Below are positions 1-11,122 of a stretch of DNA of 64,000 nucleotides, piece after piece. The first letter of the stretch is position 1. The number at the start of each line of letters is the position of its first letter. Where the stretch lies: positions 3,782,001 to 3,846,000 of the forward strand of contig LSAX01000003.1 of the NCBI GenBank assembly GCA_001557505.1, read 5' to 3'. The notes under the pieces were generated by a model. That model saw only the letters and a program-made list of their open reading frames with translations, made no database searches and was not told the origin of the DNA. Both the position numbers and the translations under genes were made by a program. The DNA comes from Reticulascus tulasneorum (lineage: Eukaryota; Ascomycota; Sordariomycetes; Glomerellales; Reticulascaceae).

Positions 1-30
1 TCTCTTTGTGACATACCTCAATCGTTCAGT

Positions 31-1633
31 ATGGGAGACCAGGGCACGAACCAAGGCCCGGTGCCTCCCCTGCAGCCCACATCGGCGCAACCCGACCGGA
101 CGGAGAACAGTGCGGCAACGGACGCACAAATCGAAGTCGATAGCGGTGTACTATCACGTCCTCCCATCTCCATCCCTCTGAACACTAACATTGCCTGCTC
201 TAGTTTGATGAGACCGATTCGGGCATTGAGGATATGATGTGAGTTACCAAGCCCATTGTCACTGGCCTTGGCGCTCTTCAATACTAACTGTGTATACTTG
301 AATAGGTCCAGCTACACATCATCTCTGACATCCAGCATCCTCAACTACCCCGTGGAACATGGCCGTCGCTATCATGCATTCAGATCAGGCAGTGGGTCGG
401 ATCTCTGCCACCATTGTCTTCCTAAGTAGCACTAACAGCTCCATTAGGGTACTCCCGGCCAAATGATGAGGTGAATACAAGCACATTCAGCAACCACTTG
501 AAGTCGCTTTGAACAAACCAGGAACTGATATGATTCTGTTTCGCCTTTGCAGCCAGAGCTCGAGCGTCTCTTGCTCCTGCACGAAATTATGACTCGGGTT
601 ATTGGGGGGCTCTATCTCGCTCCCATTGACAAAGAAAAAACCCAGCGCATACTCGACATTGGTACTGGGACAGGTGTTTGTGAGAAAGCTAATCCTTTGC
701 TCCGTCACTTTGCTCGTAGCCACTGACTTTTCAAGGGGCCACAATGATCGGCGACGAGCTCCCAAATGTTTCGGTGAGAACTTCCTCTTCTGATTTATGG
801 ACTTCGCAATGGCACATTCTGTCGGGTCTTGCCGGGAGTTTGGTACTGACTTCATTTCTCAGGTGCTCGGGAATGACCTCAGCGCGAACATGCCCGCTTA
901 TGTGCCGCCAAATGTCAAGTTTGAGGTCGACGACGTCGAGAGCCCCTGGCTCCATCCTGCTAAGTTCAGTTGGATTTTCTGTCGATATATGGCTGCCAGC
1001 ATACTCGATTGGCCCAAGCTGGTGAACACCATTTATGAGTCCGTCTCCTCCTTCATCATGCTCAAGGCGCCCTTTTTCAATCCTTCACTTTATAGAGACG
1101 CGAACTAATGTAGAATATGGGCAGAAACTTGGAACCAGGCGGGTGGTGCGAGTTCCAGGACTTTGATCTGCAGTACTACTCCGATGATGGCTCCTTGAAG
1201 CCAAAAGATCCACTGCTCTCTTGGATCTCTACGTTGCTTGATGCGGCGCGATCACTTGGTCGAGACCCTAATCCTGGCTCTAAACTCGAAAAATGGACCA
1301 AAGATGCTGGCTTCACGAACATCGTCCACAAGCGATACAAGATTCCCATTGGCCCGTGGGCTAAAGACCCCTTACTTAAAGATATTGGGGCGTTGAACTT
1401 TGCGCAGGTGAATGGGGGGCTTGAGGGCTTGTCAATGAGACTCTATCACAATGTGTTGAAGTGGAAGGAGGAGGAGATACTGGCTCTCTTGACAAAGGTT
1501 CGCAAGGACCTTAGGAATCCGAGAATCCACGCCATGTTTGATTTGTAAGTTTGGTCCTACTGGTTTACGGAATGAGGGTCCGTGATACTAACTTGTTTAC
1601 AGCCACGTCGTTTACGGCCAAAAGTCGGAATGA
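31..1633 (+). CDS. LaeA-like SAM-dependent methyltransferase, 355 aa, 9 exons
   Basis: Exons read as 31-147, 204-238, 306-391, 448-470, 553-679, 736-773, 863-1042, 1114-1544 and 1603-1633. They join in frame to 1068 nt with GT..AG introns, although the donor at 1043 (gtctcc) is weak. The product has the SAM-binding motif I ILDIGTGTG at residues 120-128, the NDLS segment at 146-149, and the PPNVKFEVDD block at 157-166. A post-II PGGW and a C-terminal HVVYGQK complete the pattern of the fungal LaeA/TAM-like class I methyltransferases. The N-terminal 70 residues are polar and acidic and end in the conserved TSSLTSSILNYPVEHGRRYH segment. By family this is a probable small-molecule or regulatory methyltransferase of cytosol or nucleus; the substrate cannot be told from sequence. 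Only 30 bases precede the ATG, so an upstream exon cannot be excluded. It is unlikely to be LaeA itself; such paralogues are numerous in these fungi. Confidence 0.9.
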
Positions 1634-2961
1634 TATCTTCCTTTCCTCGGCGAGACTATTTCTCTCTTCCTAATATTGCAGCCCGGTATTATTGCAGGCA
1701 TTTTCAGCGGACAGTGGCCGCCGTGGCATTCGTGGAAGCTCACAGGTTTTCAAAGGTATCTCCAAGAAGCATAGCGACGGAAGATGTGATGCGGCCAGCT
1801 GGTTGGCTAGACAGCATGAAATGCTGTCTTTGCTGTTCTTTCATTCGCTCTAAGGGATTTTCTTAGTTGGATGTGTATGGATATCGATTGATGAAGTCAC
1901 ATTATTTCAACTTATTATTTAAGAAGCTCATTGATGTCTATTCTAGACGAGTTAGATAGGGTCTGCCGAAGCAGTCTCCAGGATTCCATAGATGAACGGA
2001 ATACATCATCTAGGAGACCTTCACGACATTTCAAATCTCAAGATGAGTCCGTTGAAGGAATTGTGGTTGTCAAAATGCGAACCGTGATGGGTTTATCAAT
2101 TGATGCCGATGATAAAGGTTCAACTGATGGCCACCCAATCAGCAAGTCATTCCCTGGATCTGCGAACCTGGAGCAGCAGTTCAGAGCGACCAAAACTGAA
2201 AACAAAACCACGGCATTGAGGGCAAATACCCACCAAATTGGTGTGACGTTAGCATCTGGAACGGATCCAAATAAGCGAGTTCTAAGACGTCCCGAAAGGT
2301 AGGGGAGGTAGCGAATTGTACGGCTATTTGTTATATGGATCTTGAAGGATTCCCGACTCCATTTCTTTAGCTCACGCTGTTAATTAAACTTTGAGGGGCA
2401 TCCCTTAAGAGGATTCTCCAGTGGGCCTTGGCCCTATAATTTGACGCTAAAATATGACAACAGTTGGTTGGTGTCCCAATGGAACCGGGTACAGCATCCT
2501 GAAGCCCGAAGTTGGGACGGACCATTCTTCATCTTGACTGGCACCGCTTTCAGTTGTTACTCAAGCATACAACCGCAGCGTAGTCATCGACAGGATAATC
2601 ATAATGTGCCTTCACATGTCCAAGTAGCCCGCCTACTTGACCACGTAAGTCCAAAGAATGCCATAGAAGTGGGATGTCGACGCTGACCAAAGCGCTAGAA
2701 TCCCACCGGAACGTTCGGTTGCGCACAGGTACGAAGTACGGCGGATTTGATGGGACCTCGTCATCACACCAAAATTAGACCACGAAGCAAGTTGCAAACT
2801 AGGGTCTGATCCATCGGTCGACGGACACTTGTTCTTTTTTTGCTGACACTCTTTAAAAGCAGATTAGCCCCCCCGGAAACCCAAGTTCTGCCTGACCTGT
2901 CTCACCCCCAACGTGCACTGCCAAGGAACGGAATTTTTCGGTTTCTGGCGTCGACAATACG
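1634..2961. other. Intergenic stretch without a convincing gene
   Basis: Open frames at 1931-2302 (+, 123 aa) and 2441-2686 (+, 81 aa) show no recognisable domain, have ordinary polar composition and no supporting splice structure. The stretch holds the 3' end of the methyltransferase transcript and the promoter of the membrane protein that starts at 2962. Confidence 0.5.
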
Positions 2962-4521
2962 ATGCCAACCATGGCTCCCGCAGTGGACGAAGAGTCGAGT
3001 GGCGGGACCGAAAACGAGCAGGAAGAGACGGTAGGAGCCACCAATGGGTACAACTACGGAGCATTTCCAGACAACGAACGAAGCGGCGAGGTATTGAAGC
3101 CAACATTGGAAAAACCATCGTCGACCAGAGCCCTCGCACCAGACTTGCTTCGGGGCTTGTTGTCGCTGTTTATGGCATTGGATCATACAGTGGTAGGATT
3201 GAATCCATGGGAGCACGGCACTGGATTGACGGGCGAAAACGACAGTGTCATAGTCGAGAAGTGGAATTTCAGGCTCGCATACATCCTCCGAACTCTTTCC
3301 CATCTATGTGCACCAGGCTTCACCTTCGCGCTCGGCATGGGCGTGGTTTACTTCGGTCGCTCACGCGCCAGACTCGGCTGGTCGGGAGCTGAGATCGCCC
3401 GCCATTTCGCTGTCCGCGGCTTCGTCCTAGTCCTGGTGACCGCGTTGATGGGCTTCGTGCTTACGTTTGGGCAAATCTTCTTCCTCAATATGGTTCTTGC
3501 CGAGTTGGGGATCAATTATTTTCTCGTGGGGATACTATGGCTGGGGATGCTGTCTACTGAACCAGCTTTGACGCGATTGCTCTCCCGGTGGCTTCCAGAT
3601 GAAGAGCCAGAGGACATTGCCCAACCACTTTTGCGCAGTCAAACCGGAGAACCGGCACCAGTCAAGCAACAGCCATCTGGCCGCGCCGAAGCCCTGTCAT
3701 GGCACTTCCACAACGTCCTCCTACTTGTTCTGGCCATCGTCACGGTCTGGTGGAACATTTGGTTTTCCCCAACCCACGGTCACTGTGAAATCAAGGGCCA
3801 AGAAATAACAAGACTTGAGACGCAGGCCAACGGATTCTGGAGATGGTGGATTTACCCTGTCATGACAGGCCGAATAATGTCCGCCTTCCCACCTTTTGCG
3901 TGGATCTCGTTCGCCATAGTCGGGGTTCTCTACGCCCGCATCAGTCTCCACCGCCCATGGTCCGTACGCGAAATGTTCACAGGAAACATGCTCGCTGGAG
4001 TCGCATTCTCAATATTGTTTATCATGACCCGCGTTCTCCGCATCGGCAACCTGTCTGAAGGTTGCCTCCAGACCCCCGAGCATATTGCCCACCCCAACAC
4101 AAACCCCTACCTCCTTGACGTCCCATCCTTCTTCTACATCGTCAAGTATCCTCCGGACGTCGCATTCTTCGCCTTCACCCTCGCAGGCACTTTCTTTCTG
4201 CTCGCTGGTTTCGGCGCACTCCCACCGCGGTTCGCCACACGATGGTTGAAAGTGCTTCTAGCATTTGGCACATCCGCGCTTTTCTTCTACATCGCTCACT
4301 TTGTGATGCTGTTACTCGTCGATACGGCCATAGTTGCGAAATTTGGGCATCTTACGAGCAGGAAGGATCCCATAACCGGTGGGCCTTCGAAAGGTGTGGA
4401 TAACTTGTGGGTGTATTGGGGAAGCTGGCTGCTGATTATGGCGATCATGTACCCTCTGTGCAAGTGGTACAGTTCGTTCAAGAAGACAAGGACCGCAGAT
4501 TCGGTGTGGCGTCTCTTTTAG
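2962..4521 (+). CDS. Polytopic membrane protein, DUF1624 / HGSNAT-like acyltransferase family, 519 aa
   Basis: This is one uninterrupted frame of 519 codons. After a polar N-terminus of about 55 residues comes the family signature around the first membrane segment (LAPDLLRGLLSLFMALDHTV), then RTLSHLCAPGFTFALGMGV. About ten hydrophobic segments follow, with a polar cytosolic-type loop near residues 215-245 and NPYLL..PSFFYIVKYPPD near residue 390. The LDLLRG..MALDH pattern is typical of proteins related to the catalytic part of heparan-alpha-glucosaminide N-acetyltransferase. In fungi these are conserved membrane proteins of unknown substrate, so transmembrane acyl transfer is a family inference. 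The ATG at 2962 is chosen because it begins the frame; a second ATG lies three codons on. There are no signs of decay. Confidence 0.85.
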   Translation: MPTMAPAVDEESSGGTENEQEETVGATNGYNYGAFPDNERSGEVLKPTLEKPSSTRALAPDLLRGLLSLFMALDHTVVGLNPWEHGTGLTGENDSVIVEKWNFRLAYILRTLSHLCAPGFTFALGMGVVYFGRSRARLGWSGAEIARHFAVRGFVLVLVTALMGFVLTFGQIFFLNMVLAELGINYFLVGILWLGMLSTEPALTRLLSRWLPDEEPEDIAQPLLRSQTGEPAPVKQQPSGRAEALSWHFHNVLLLVLAIVTVWWNIWFSPTHGHCEIKGQEITRLETQANGFWRWWIYPVMTGRIMSAFPPFAWISFAIVGVLYARISLHRPWSVREMFTGNMLAGVAFSILFIMTRVLRIGNLSEGCLQTPEHIAHPNTNPYLLDVPSFFYIVKYPPDVAFFAFTLAGTFFLLAGFGALPPRFATRWLKVLLAFGTSALFFYIAHFVMLLLVDTAIVAKFGHLTSRKDPITGGPSKGVDNLWVYWGSWLLIMAIMYPLCKWYSSFKKTRTADSVWRLF

Positions 4522-6758
4522 ACCTGGGTAGCTTTAGATGATATCAACTGAGCCTTCCGCGAGGTCATTCAGCCGGCGTTTTGGTATTGGGTGCGGAAGC
4601 AGTGCGATAATGACTGTAGAATTATGATGGCGTTCTAAAAGTGTCGTGACGTCTATCATACATAGAAATATCAATAGATGGTCGTTTGTAATTTCTCCCA
4701 AATTGTCGCCACGGAACTGCCTGTTGAGATCGCCAGCTGTTCCAATACTCCGGGAATTTGCAGAAGAAGTTGGCCACTTTATACTTGTCGATTGTTCATA
4801 AACGCAGCACATAGTTGGTGGCAAGATTGGACTCGAAGATTCGATGGCCTTTCTGTTTATTCCTTGTTGATATCTGTGTTTACATTTCATGGCACGGGTT
4901 GCAAGATCGACCCTTGACGCAGGAAACGGCAAGGAGGTCAACAAGTCGCCTTGGGGAGCAGTGGATGGCATGGGGCATCATTCAGTACATCACTGTACCT
5001 CGGTTATTCGACATGACCGGGTACACGGTAGCATCGGCCAGGATCTGATGCCGGTTTTCAGGTACGTGCCTCCGGGCCGGGCCGGCCGTCCGTTGAGGTT
5101 GACCTCCGGACTTTCCGGGGGCTGGCAGTTGACTTGCCGTTCTCGGTTGTGCACCACCACCAGATTCTGTCAGGATGGCCTCAGAAGTAATTCAAAGTGA
5201 CTTTCCTACATCTCCAGTAATATCTTTGGCATTCAAGAGCGCTTTCAAGCCGTCGCAGTGCCTCGAGTTTTCAATGAACCGTGAATGGCGGAGCGTGTAC
5301 TAACCTAAAATATTCGTATACTACGCAGCAGAAATGCTTAACGGCCAGATTCATAAAACCTTGTTCTCACAGTCACGTTCTTTAACGTTCTGTATGGCGC
5401 GAGTTTGTAGATGTGATGCCCTTCACCGTCAATTTCAACTCTGATTCTAGGCCGGGGTTTGTGTGGTGAGTCACCTCCCAAAAAGGGCCGGAAGCTTCCA
5501 TTATCAAAGCCCATTTGTTCGTGCACTGCGCTCCCCTTCCCTGCTAGATGCGTCAATGCCCGCCCACCATCACAATTGACACTACCTCCGGCACTACTTC
5601 CGGGACTGCTCCGGGACCTCCAGGGACTCCGGATGCTGCGCTCTCTGGTCAGTTTGGGTCCGCCCCTCGGATGCATGTTCCTCGCACACACCGGAACTGA
5701 TAGCAGACAACATCCATGACATCTTGCCCGAGCTCGTGCTCGTCTCAAGCACTGCCTCCGAGTTGCCCTTCTATTTCAGAACGGCAGCAAAACATCATGC
5801 ATATTCTCGCCCCGGAGACATTAGTGTTCGAGCCAGCATGATCTACAGCAATTAAAATGTACGGCCACGCCCTTCTTCTCTGCTTCTCTCTCAATAAGTA
5901 GTCCACCCCAAGTATGCATATTTCCAAGCGGCACTGATACTTACAAAACGAGTCGCAGATAAGCCTCGCGATTCTAAGTTGTCCCCCCGAGCTTTCGACG
6001 CTCTTCCGTTACCTCTTCACTCGTGTCTCGCCCTCACTTCGATCCCGAGCCCATGATACCAGGTGGTGGTGGTTCCAATGAGTTGGTTCAAGCCCATGAT
6101 GGGGGACAGCTAGGAATATTGATACTTCGACTCTCCAAATACCTGTCCCCAGAAGACCAATGGGACCACGTATGTCTCTGAGACTCTTTTGTCTTGAGCT
6201 GAGGATTGCGTTTCACCTTCCAATAACGGTACGATGATGTTGCAAATCGGGGAACTCGACCTTTGGAGGAAGCAATTGAAGACATAGACTTGCTGGTCGG
6301 CCACCCCGAGCTTCAAACCCCAATAGCCTCGGTTGTCTGTACCATTCGCAAAGCCGGCACTTGTACGATTATATTTGGCTTTAACAAGATCATATTTCTG
6401 ACAAAAAGTTCTGTAGAGAGCTATCGTAGAGCTATCTGGAGCATTTCTTCCATTCCTGTTCGTTCTTGCGATGCCTTGAGCTACTTCGGAAAAGCCCTTG
6501 CCCTATGACTACCGAATCCCATAGTCTCGGAGCAGCACAATTCTAAATGCAGTCTCGTCGATGCAAAGTGTAGCCACCAGTCCCATCCCTTTCCGAATGA
6601 TCAACCTTTTCCAACAACGGTTTCATCTCCAAGCACGTTATTCTCGTCCTCATAGCTTCGACCATCCATTATTTGATCTCGAGTGACAACCAGCGTAACA
6701 TCCTCCGGCCACATCCCTTACTTGCCGAGCCCTCCCCCCACATTGTGAGTAGTGAGAA
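4522..6758. other. Long stretch without a supported gene
   Basis: Frames on both strands are short and overlapping (for example 4534-4971 minus and 5338-5748 minus) and none shows a family motif. A fragment at 6053-6172 (+) reads like coding sequence and ends in a good donor (gtatgt). A second coding-like stretch starts near 6232 in another frame (DDVANRGTRPLEEAIEDIDL). I could not find an acceptor that joins the two. This may be a degraded gene of the TPR-like type, or chance. Confidence 0.35.
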
Positions 6759-7607
6759 TCAAGTAGCGTTACCGCCGTCGCCATAAATGTCGTAGTTCTG
6801 TGCGATATTGCCAGCCGGATCAAGCGTAACGATAGATCCTTCAGGGACGAAGCGTGACTCGTTGTAAGCAATTTTGGCCCCAGCAGGCGTCTGCACTTGT
6901 AGCATCGTATCTGCTTGCATCAGAATCTTGACCTCTTTCTCGCCTCCAAAAGTGCCCACATCAGTTGTGCGGGTGTCGAGAGGCACTGGCCGGAAGATGA
7001 GAGGCTCAAGCTCATCTTGTGACGCCGCGACATCGTCAATCTCCTGCTTCAAGATTGCCTTTGCTCGTCGAACGATGCGTACTTGCCACAAATTCGGTAT
7101 TCCTCCGAGCAATGCCTGCTTCCTAATTCTAGACTGATGCAATGCCACACGCAGATCTTGAGGTCCCAGCTGCCTGAATGCATGCAGAAGCCTTCGGAAG
7201 CCATGTTTTGCAGCCTTAAGCTGTTCCATAGCCGGTTGAAGTCGCTGAAGAGCGATAGCGTACCGATCTCGAACTTCATTGAGGTGAAATTCTGCTTCTA
7301 CTTCTTCCGCGGCCAGCTTGTCCGAGATCCGGAAAGCCTTGACTTCCTCGACTTTGGCGGCGGAGTAGGCGTCGCAAGCCTCTTTGAGGCTAACAGCTCC
7401 TCCTAGGGTAAATTCACCGGCTTCATCTGTTTGAGCTACTTGGTATGGAAGCCGCAGGTTGTCGAGGTAGGCGAGCAGGATGGGGCATTCATGCTCTAGG
7501 TGGCCCTGGTCGTCATCGCAGAGGTGACATGATGGATTGTATTGACACACGGTATTGTTCGATCCCTCAGACGAGGGCGGCGGGTGGTAACTCCCGGCAT
7601 CTGACAT
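6759..7607 (-). CDS. Unrecognised protein with a zinc-knuckle-like N-terminus, 282 aa
   Basis: The frame could begin at 7721, but the ATG at 7607 has a better context (TCAAAATGTC) and gives a 282-residue product. Near the N-terminus lies C27-x2-C30-x5-H36-x4-C41, close to but one residue longer than the CCHC zinc knuckle, with an extra Cys at 21. The middle is a charged, Ala/Glu/Arg-rich helical region of about 120 residues. The C-terminal part (about 170-282) is mixed beta-like, with PLIFRPVPLDTRTTDVGTFG and YNESRFVPEGSIVTLDPAGN. I do not recognise the family. The gene lies 0.4 kb from the first AT-rich island, and base composition is normal. Confidence 0.55.
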   Translation of the reverse strand: MSDAGSYHPPPSSEGSNNTVCQYNPSCHLCDDDQGHLEHECPILLAYLDNLRLPYQVAQTDEAGEFTLGGAVSLKEACDAYSAAKVEEVKAFRISDKLAAEEVEAEFHLNEVRDRYAIALQRLQPAMEQLKAAKHGFRRLLHAFRQLGPQDLRVALHQSRIRKQALLGGIPNLWQVRIVRRAKAILKQEIDDVAASQDELEPLIFRPVPLDTRTTDVGTFGGEKEVKILMQADTMLQVQTPAGAKIAYNESRFVPEGSIVTLDPAGNIAQNYDIYGDGGNAT

Positions 7608-7721
7608 TTTGACTATGCCGGGTGTGGGAGAGTGATGGTGTGGTTTGCTGAATTTTGAGAGAAGGGGCGAGGGTATGGAAACAAATTTGTTGCGGGCCCT
7701 CCTGTCCTGTGACCCATTCAC

Positions 7722-8004
7722 ATATTGTTAACACCTTGTCAATGGAAGTTGTATCATTCTTGCAAACTTTCCCTATTGTCAATTTCGGTCTCATCCCCAT
7801 TCTCGCCGTCGTCATCATTCTTTCCTGTACCACCATTCTCCCTAGCAGGGGAATATCCTCGCCGTCCTCGTTGACCTCGTCGGCATCGCCGCCGCGGACC
7901 CTTTGTCTTCGTTCACGAGGCTTTGTCCATGACTCCCTTCGTTTTCATACACATCCGAGCTGCCGCCATCATCCCCTGCTTCGCCCCCTTTCTCCAGCGC
8001 TACC
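7722..8004 (-). other. Acidic coding-like remnant at the edge of the AT-rich island
   Basis: Read on the minus strand, three successive frames give Asp/Glu/Gly/Asn-rich text: first a frame with SSDVYENEGSHGQSLVNEDK, then one with GDADEVNEDGEDIPLLG, then one with KNDDDGENGDETEIDNRE. Each is interrupted before the next takes over. This fits the end of a low-complexity acidic gene that has lost its frame, cut off by the island that begins near 8005. It may equally be a GA-rich repeat without coding past. Confidence 0.3.
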
Positions 8005-11000
8005 GTAAATACAAACATATTTACAAATCATCTAAGCAATCTAAGCAATTTAATCTAAATCTAAGATATCTTCAAATAAATCAACGTAATTCGAATAACT
8101 TTAATATTTGGATAATTTGCTAAGCCTTATCATATAACTAGGCACGTGCTTAGGTACGTATATTATCTTCTTCTTACTCTATTATAAGGCGAAACGTGGT
8201 TAAACTAACGTGTTTTCTAGGTCTGCTGGGTAATATCTAACTTTATATTACTAGATATCTTTTATCTAAGCTTTCTTAAGAGCTTTTTCGAGAGTTTTCT
8301 TGAGAGCTTTCTCGAGAGCTTTATCTATCTAATATCTAATTCTCTCTTCTTAATAACTTTTATAGAAAGTTTAAATGTGTTTATTAGACTTTATAAAATA
8401 TATTTAGATTTTCTTAAATAACTTAAAAGATCTTATAATATGATATTATTTATTAATCCTAATATCTCTAATCTTCTATCTATTATTTAGAAATAATGTT
8501 AATTTATATTAGAAAAGCTAGTTTATTATAAAAAACTAAGGTATTTATAGATATAAGATTATAAGTTTTTTATTATTAAGCTTAATTATAATAATAAGAC
8601 GATAAAAGTATATTAATATTATAAATTATATAATTTAAAAAGTTATCTAAAGCTCTTTAAAGTAATAATAATAAACTCTTTTATAAACTATCTTCTTAAG
8701 TAAGTTATTTAATAAAACTATCTATAATTTGTTAATAATCTATATTAAAAAACATTAAATTATTAAAATATCTTTTTTTATAAAATTAAAATCTTTTAAA
8801 CTTTTTATCTTTTAATTATAAAAAGATATTACTTTAAAATGTTTTTAAATATACTTAATAATTATTCTCTTAATTATAGTTTAATATATTTAAGATCTAA
8901 ATATTATTCTTATTATTAATATAAACCTCTTATTCTTAATATTCTTAAATAAATATCTATAAGAGATCTTCTTCTTCTTCGATATAAACTTTATAAAATA
9001 AGTCCTATAAAGCTATAAAATTATCTAATAAGACCTTAACCTTATATTCAATAAGAAATAGAAAAAAATAACATAACAAATATTAAAAACTATAACGAAA
9101 ATCCATCTTAGTTTTAATATATAAACTTTCCCTAATTAATATATAATAATAATAATAAACAAATATTTTATTAATAATAAGAAGGCTTTATAAAACCTTT
9201 TACTAACTTTCTAATGTTAATTAAGCTTTTACGATAATAAGAACTTTATATATACCTTTAAGAAGGTTATCTAATATTAGGATATTATTAAGAAGATTAG
9301 ATATATGATAATAGATAATGTTATAAATAATAATATTTACTTATAAAGCTTATATTCTCATTTTAATATCTTAATAACCTAATTAGATATTAAAAAACAT
9401 TAGATATACTATCTTAGATATATCTTAAACTTAGTTATTTATTTATTCTTATATAAAGAAGATGTTAATATCTTCAAATAAGAGTTTACCTTATATAAGT
9501 TATAAACTCTTAAGCAATAAGATTTACGTTATTAAAAACGGAAAAGTGTTATTAAGAAGTTTTATAATATTATCTACTTTATCTAAACCTTTTTATAATA
9601 AAGTAAAATATTTAAACAAATTATTAAAAAGTTAAAGATAAAGAAAGGTATATATTCTTTTTATAATAAATTAACTATTAAGTTTAAGGTTATTTAGAAT
9701 AATGATATACATTAAAATTTAATATATTTTATAATTGATTATATTTTAACAAAATAAGCTAATATTAATAAGTATATCTAGGTTCTAGATTTAGAAATTG
9801 ACTAATTAAAATATCTTTTTATTAAAGATTATTTATTTATTAAGGATTAACATATCTTAAAAGAGGTTAAAGTAGTTTTTAAACTAATATACTATTTTAT
9901 AATATAGACATAAGGTTAAGGTAAATTAGATAATAATACCTATATATAAATAATTTTTATAAGTTTTAAATATCTATTTAAACATCTTAAAGATTAAACT
10001 TTTTTATATATAAACTAATTTAAAATAACCTTAAATATATTTAAATTATAAATTATTATTTAATAATAAACTAAAGACTTATAATTAACTAGATATTTAA
10101 CTTTATAACCGATAAGCTTAATAATCAGGCCAGCTTAAGCTTATTAACAGCTTATTTAAACTAATAATTATAAAGCTTATATTCTTAATAATTTTAATCT
10201 TATTATTCTATTAGAACATTCTTAAGACGAAATAACTAACTTTTTATAATTTATAACTAACTTTATAAATAATATTATCAAGCTAAATAACCTAAGCCGG
10301 CTTTATATCCAGACCTCTATTATTAACGTTTAACATAAGGTTAGTAAATATTATAATAAACTAAAGGAATTATCTCTTTTTATAATAGCTATGATTTTAT
10401 ATCTAGCCTTTAATCTAAGTTAGCTTAAGTTAACCTAAGATTCTCTTAAACAATAAAGATAAATATAAGATATAAAAGAGCAACTTCGATATTATCTTAA
10501 TTAATAATATCCTTAAATAAACTTATTATCTATATATCTATTAAACCTTTAACCTCCTTAATAACAAAATCGACGTTAATATAAATATTAATAAAAAGTA
10601 GATAGTTTTATATAGTTCGTGAAAAATAGAATAAAACCTCTATTTATTAATATAGAAAGAGAACTTAAACGGTATTTCCGGCTTAATATACTTAATCTTA
10701 AAGATCTTAACCTTATCTAATAATAACATAATTATTAATATAAATACCCTCGCTTATATCATCTTACGTTAAATCTCCTTATTATTCTAATTATAATTAC
10801 TAACTATAAACGTACCTTTAACTAAGTAAAACTAGTTTTAACCTTATAAAAACTCTCAATGTTACCTAGCACATTTAAAGCTATTTAATATCTTAAGAAC
10901 TAGCTTCGTAAAGACTATATCCGTCTAGGGAGCTATTTTACTATTCGGAAAGAGGCTAATAATAAGGCTGAATAGTTATTATAACCTCATCTTGATAGAT

Positions 11001-11040
11001 ATAAAGGCTTAGACCCCTACTCTAATATAAATATATCAAA
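8005..11040. repeat. RIP-degraded AT-rich island 1
   Basis: Composition changes sharply near 8005 and again near 11040; between them the sequence is almost entirely A, T and TA-rich words. Stops occur every few codons in all frames. The second half still aligns in one plus-strand frame with a hAT transposase (see separate entry). The left part (8005-9300) has no readable coding remnant that I can name. Confidence 0.85.
9400..11037 (+). pseudogene. Dead hAT-family transposase inside island 1
   Basis: Reading the plus strand and ignoring stop codons leaves recognisable hAT blocks. Around 9810-9980 is LFIKD-HILKEVK followed by SFKYLFKHLKD, the helical domain segment preceding the C-terminus. 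Around 10,580-10,700 is FVKNRIKPLFINIERELKRY. Around 10,830-10,970 is the dimerisation region, with SMLPSTFKAI and LRKDYIRLGSYFTIRKEA. Most stops stand where glutamine or tryptophan would be expected, as RIP predicts. The fragment keeps one frame over long distances, so decay was mainly by point mutation. Terminal inverted repeats and the 8-bp target duplication were not found. It could be another DNA transposon superfamily, but the C-terminal block fits hAT best. Confidence 0.6.
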
Positions 11041-11090
11041 TATTTGCAATCAAACCAAGTTCAATCAAATCGAGGGCTTCAAAAACCCAC

Positions 11091-11122
11091 TCAATCCAAA
11101 TATGAGGCCATATTTGGATTGA
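11091..11122. repeat. Perfect inverted repeat, 14-bp arms, 4-bp loop
   Basis: TCAATCCAAATATG is followed by AGGC and then by its exact reverse complement. It sits just outside the AT-rich island and next to related words (CAATCAAACC, CAATCAAATC), so it may be the unmutated end of the hAT element or a subterminal hairpin. Confidence 0.7.

Noticed and set aside
1931..2302. 123-residue plus frame
   Set aside because: No domain, no splice support, no conserved-looking motif; kept only as part of the intergenic entry.
4534..4971. 145-residue minus frame behind the DUF1624 gene
   Set aside because: No motif, atypical composition, overlaps several equally long frames on the other strand and lies in the 3' region of the gene.
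5338..5748. 136-residue minus frame rich in Arg, Ser, Gly
   Set aside because: No family resemblance; several overlapping frames on both strands suggest a chance open frame in GC-richer DNA.
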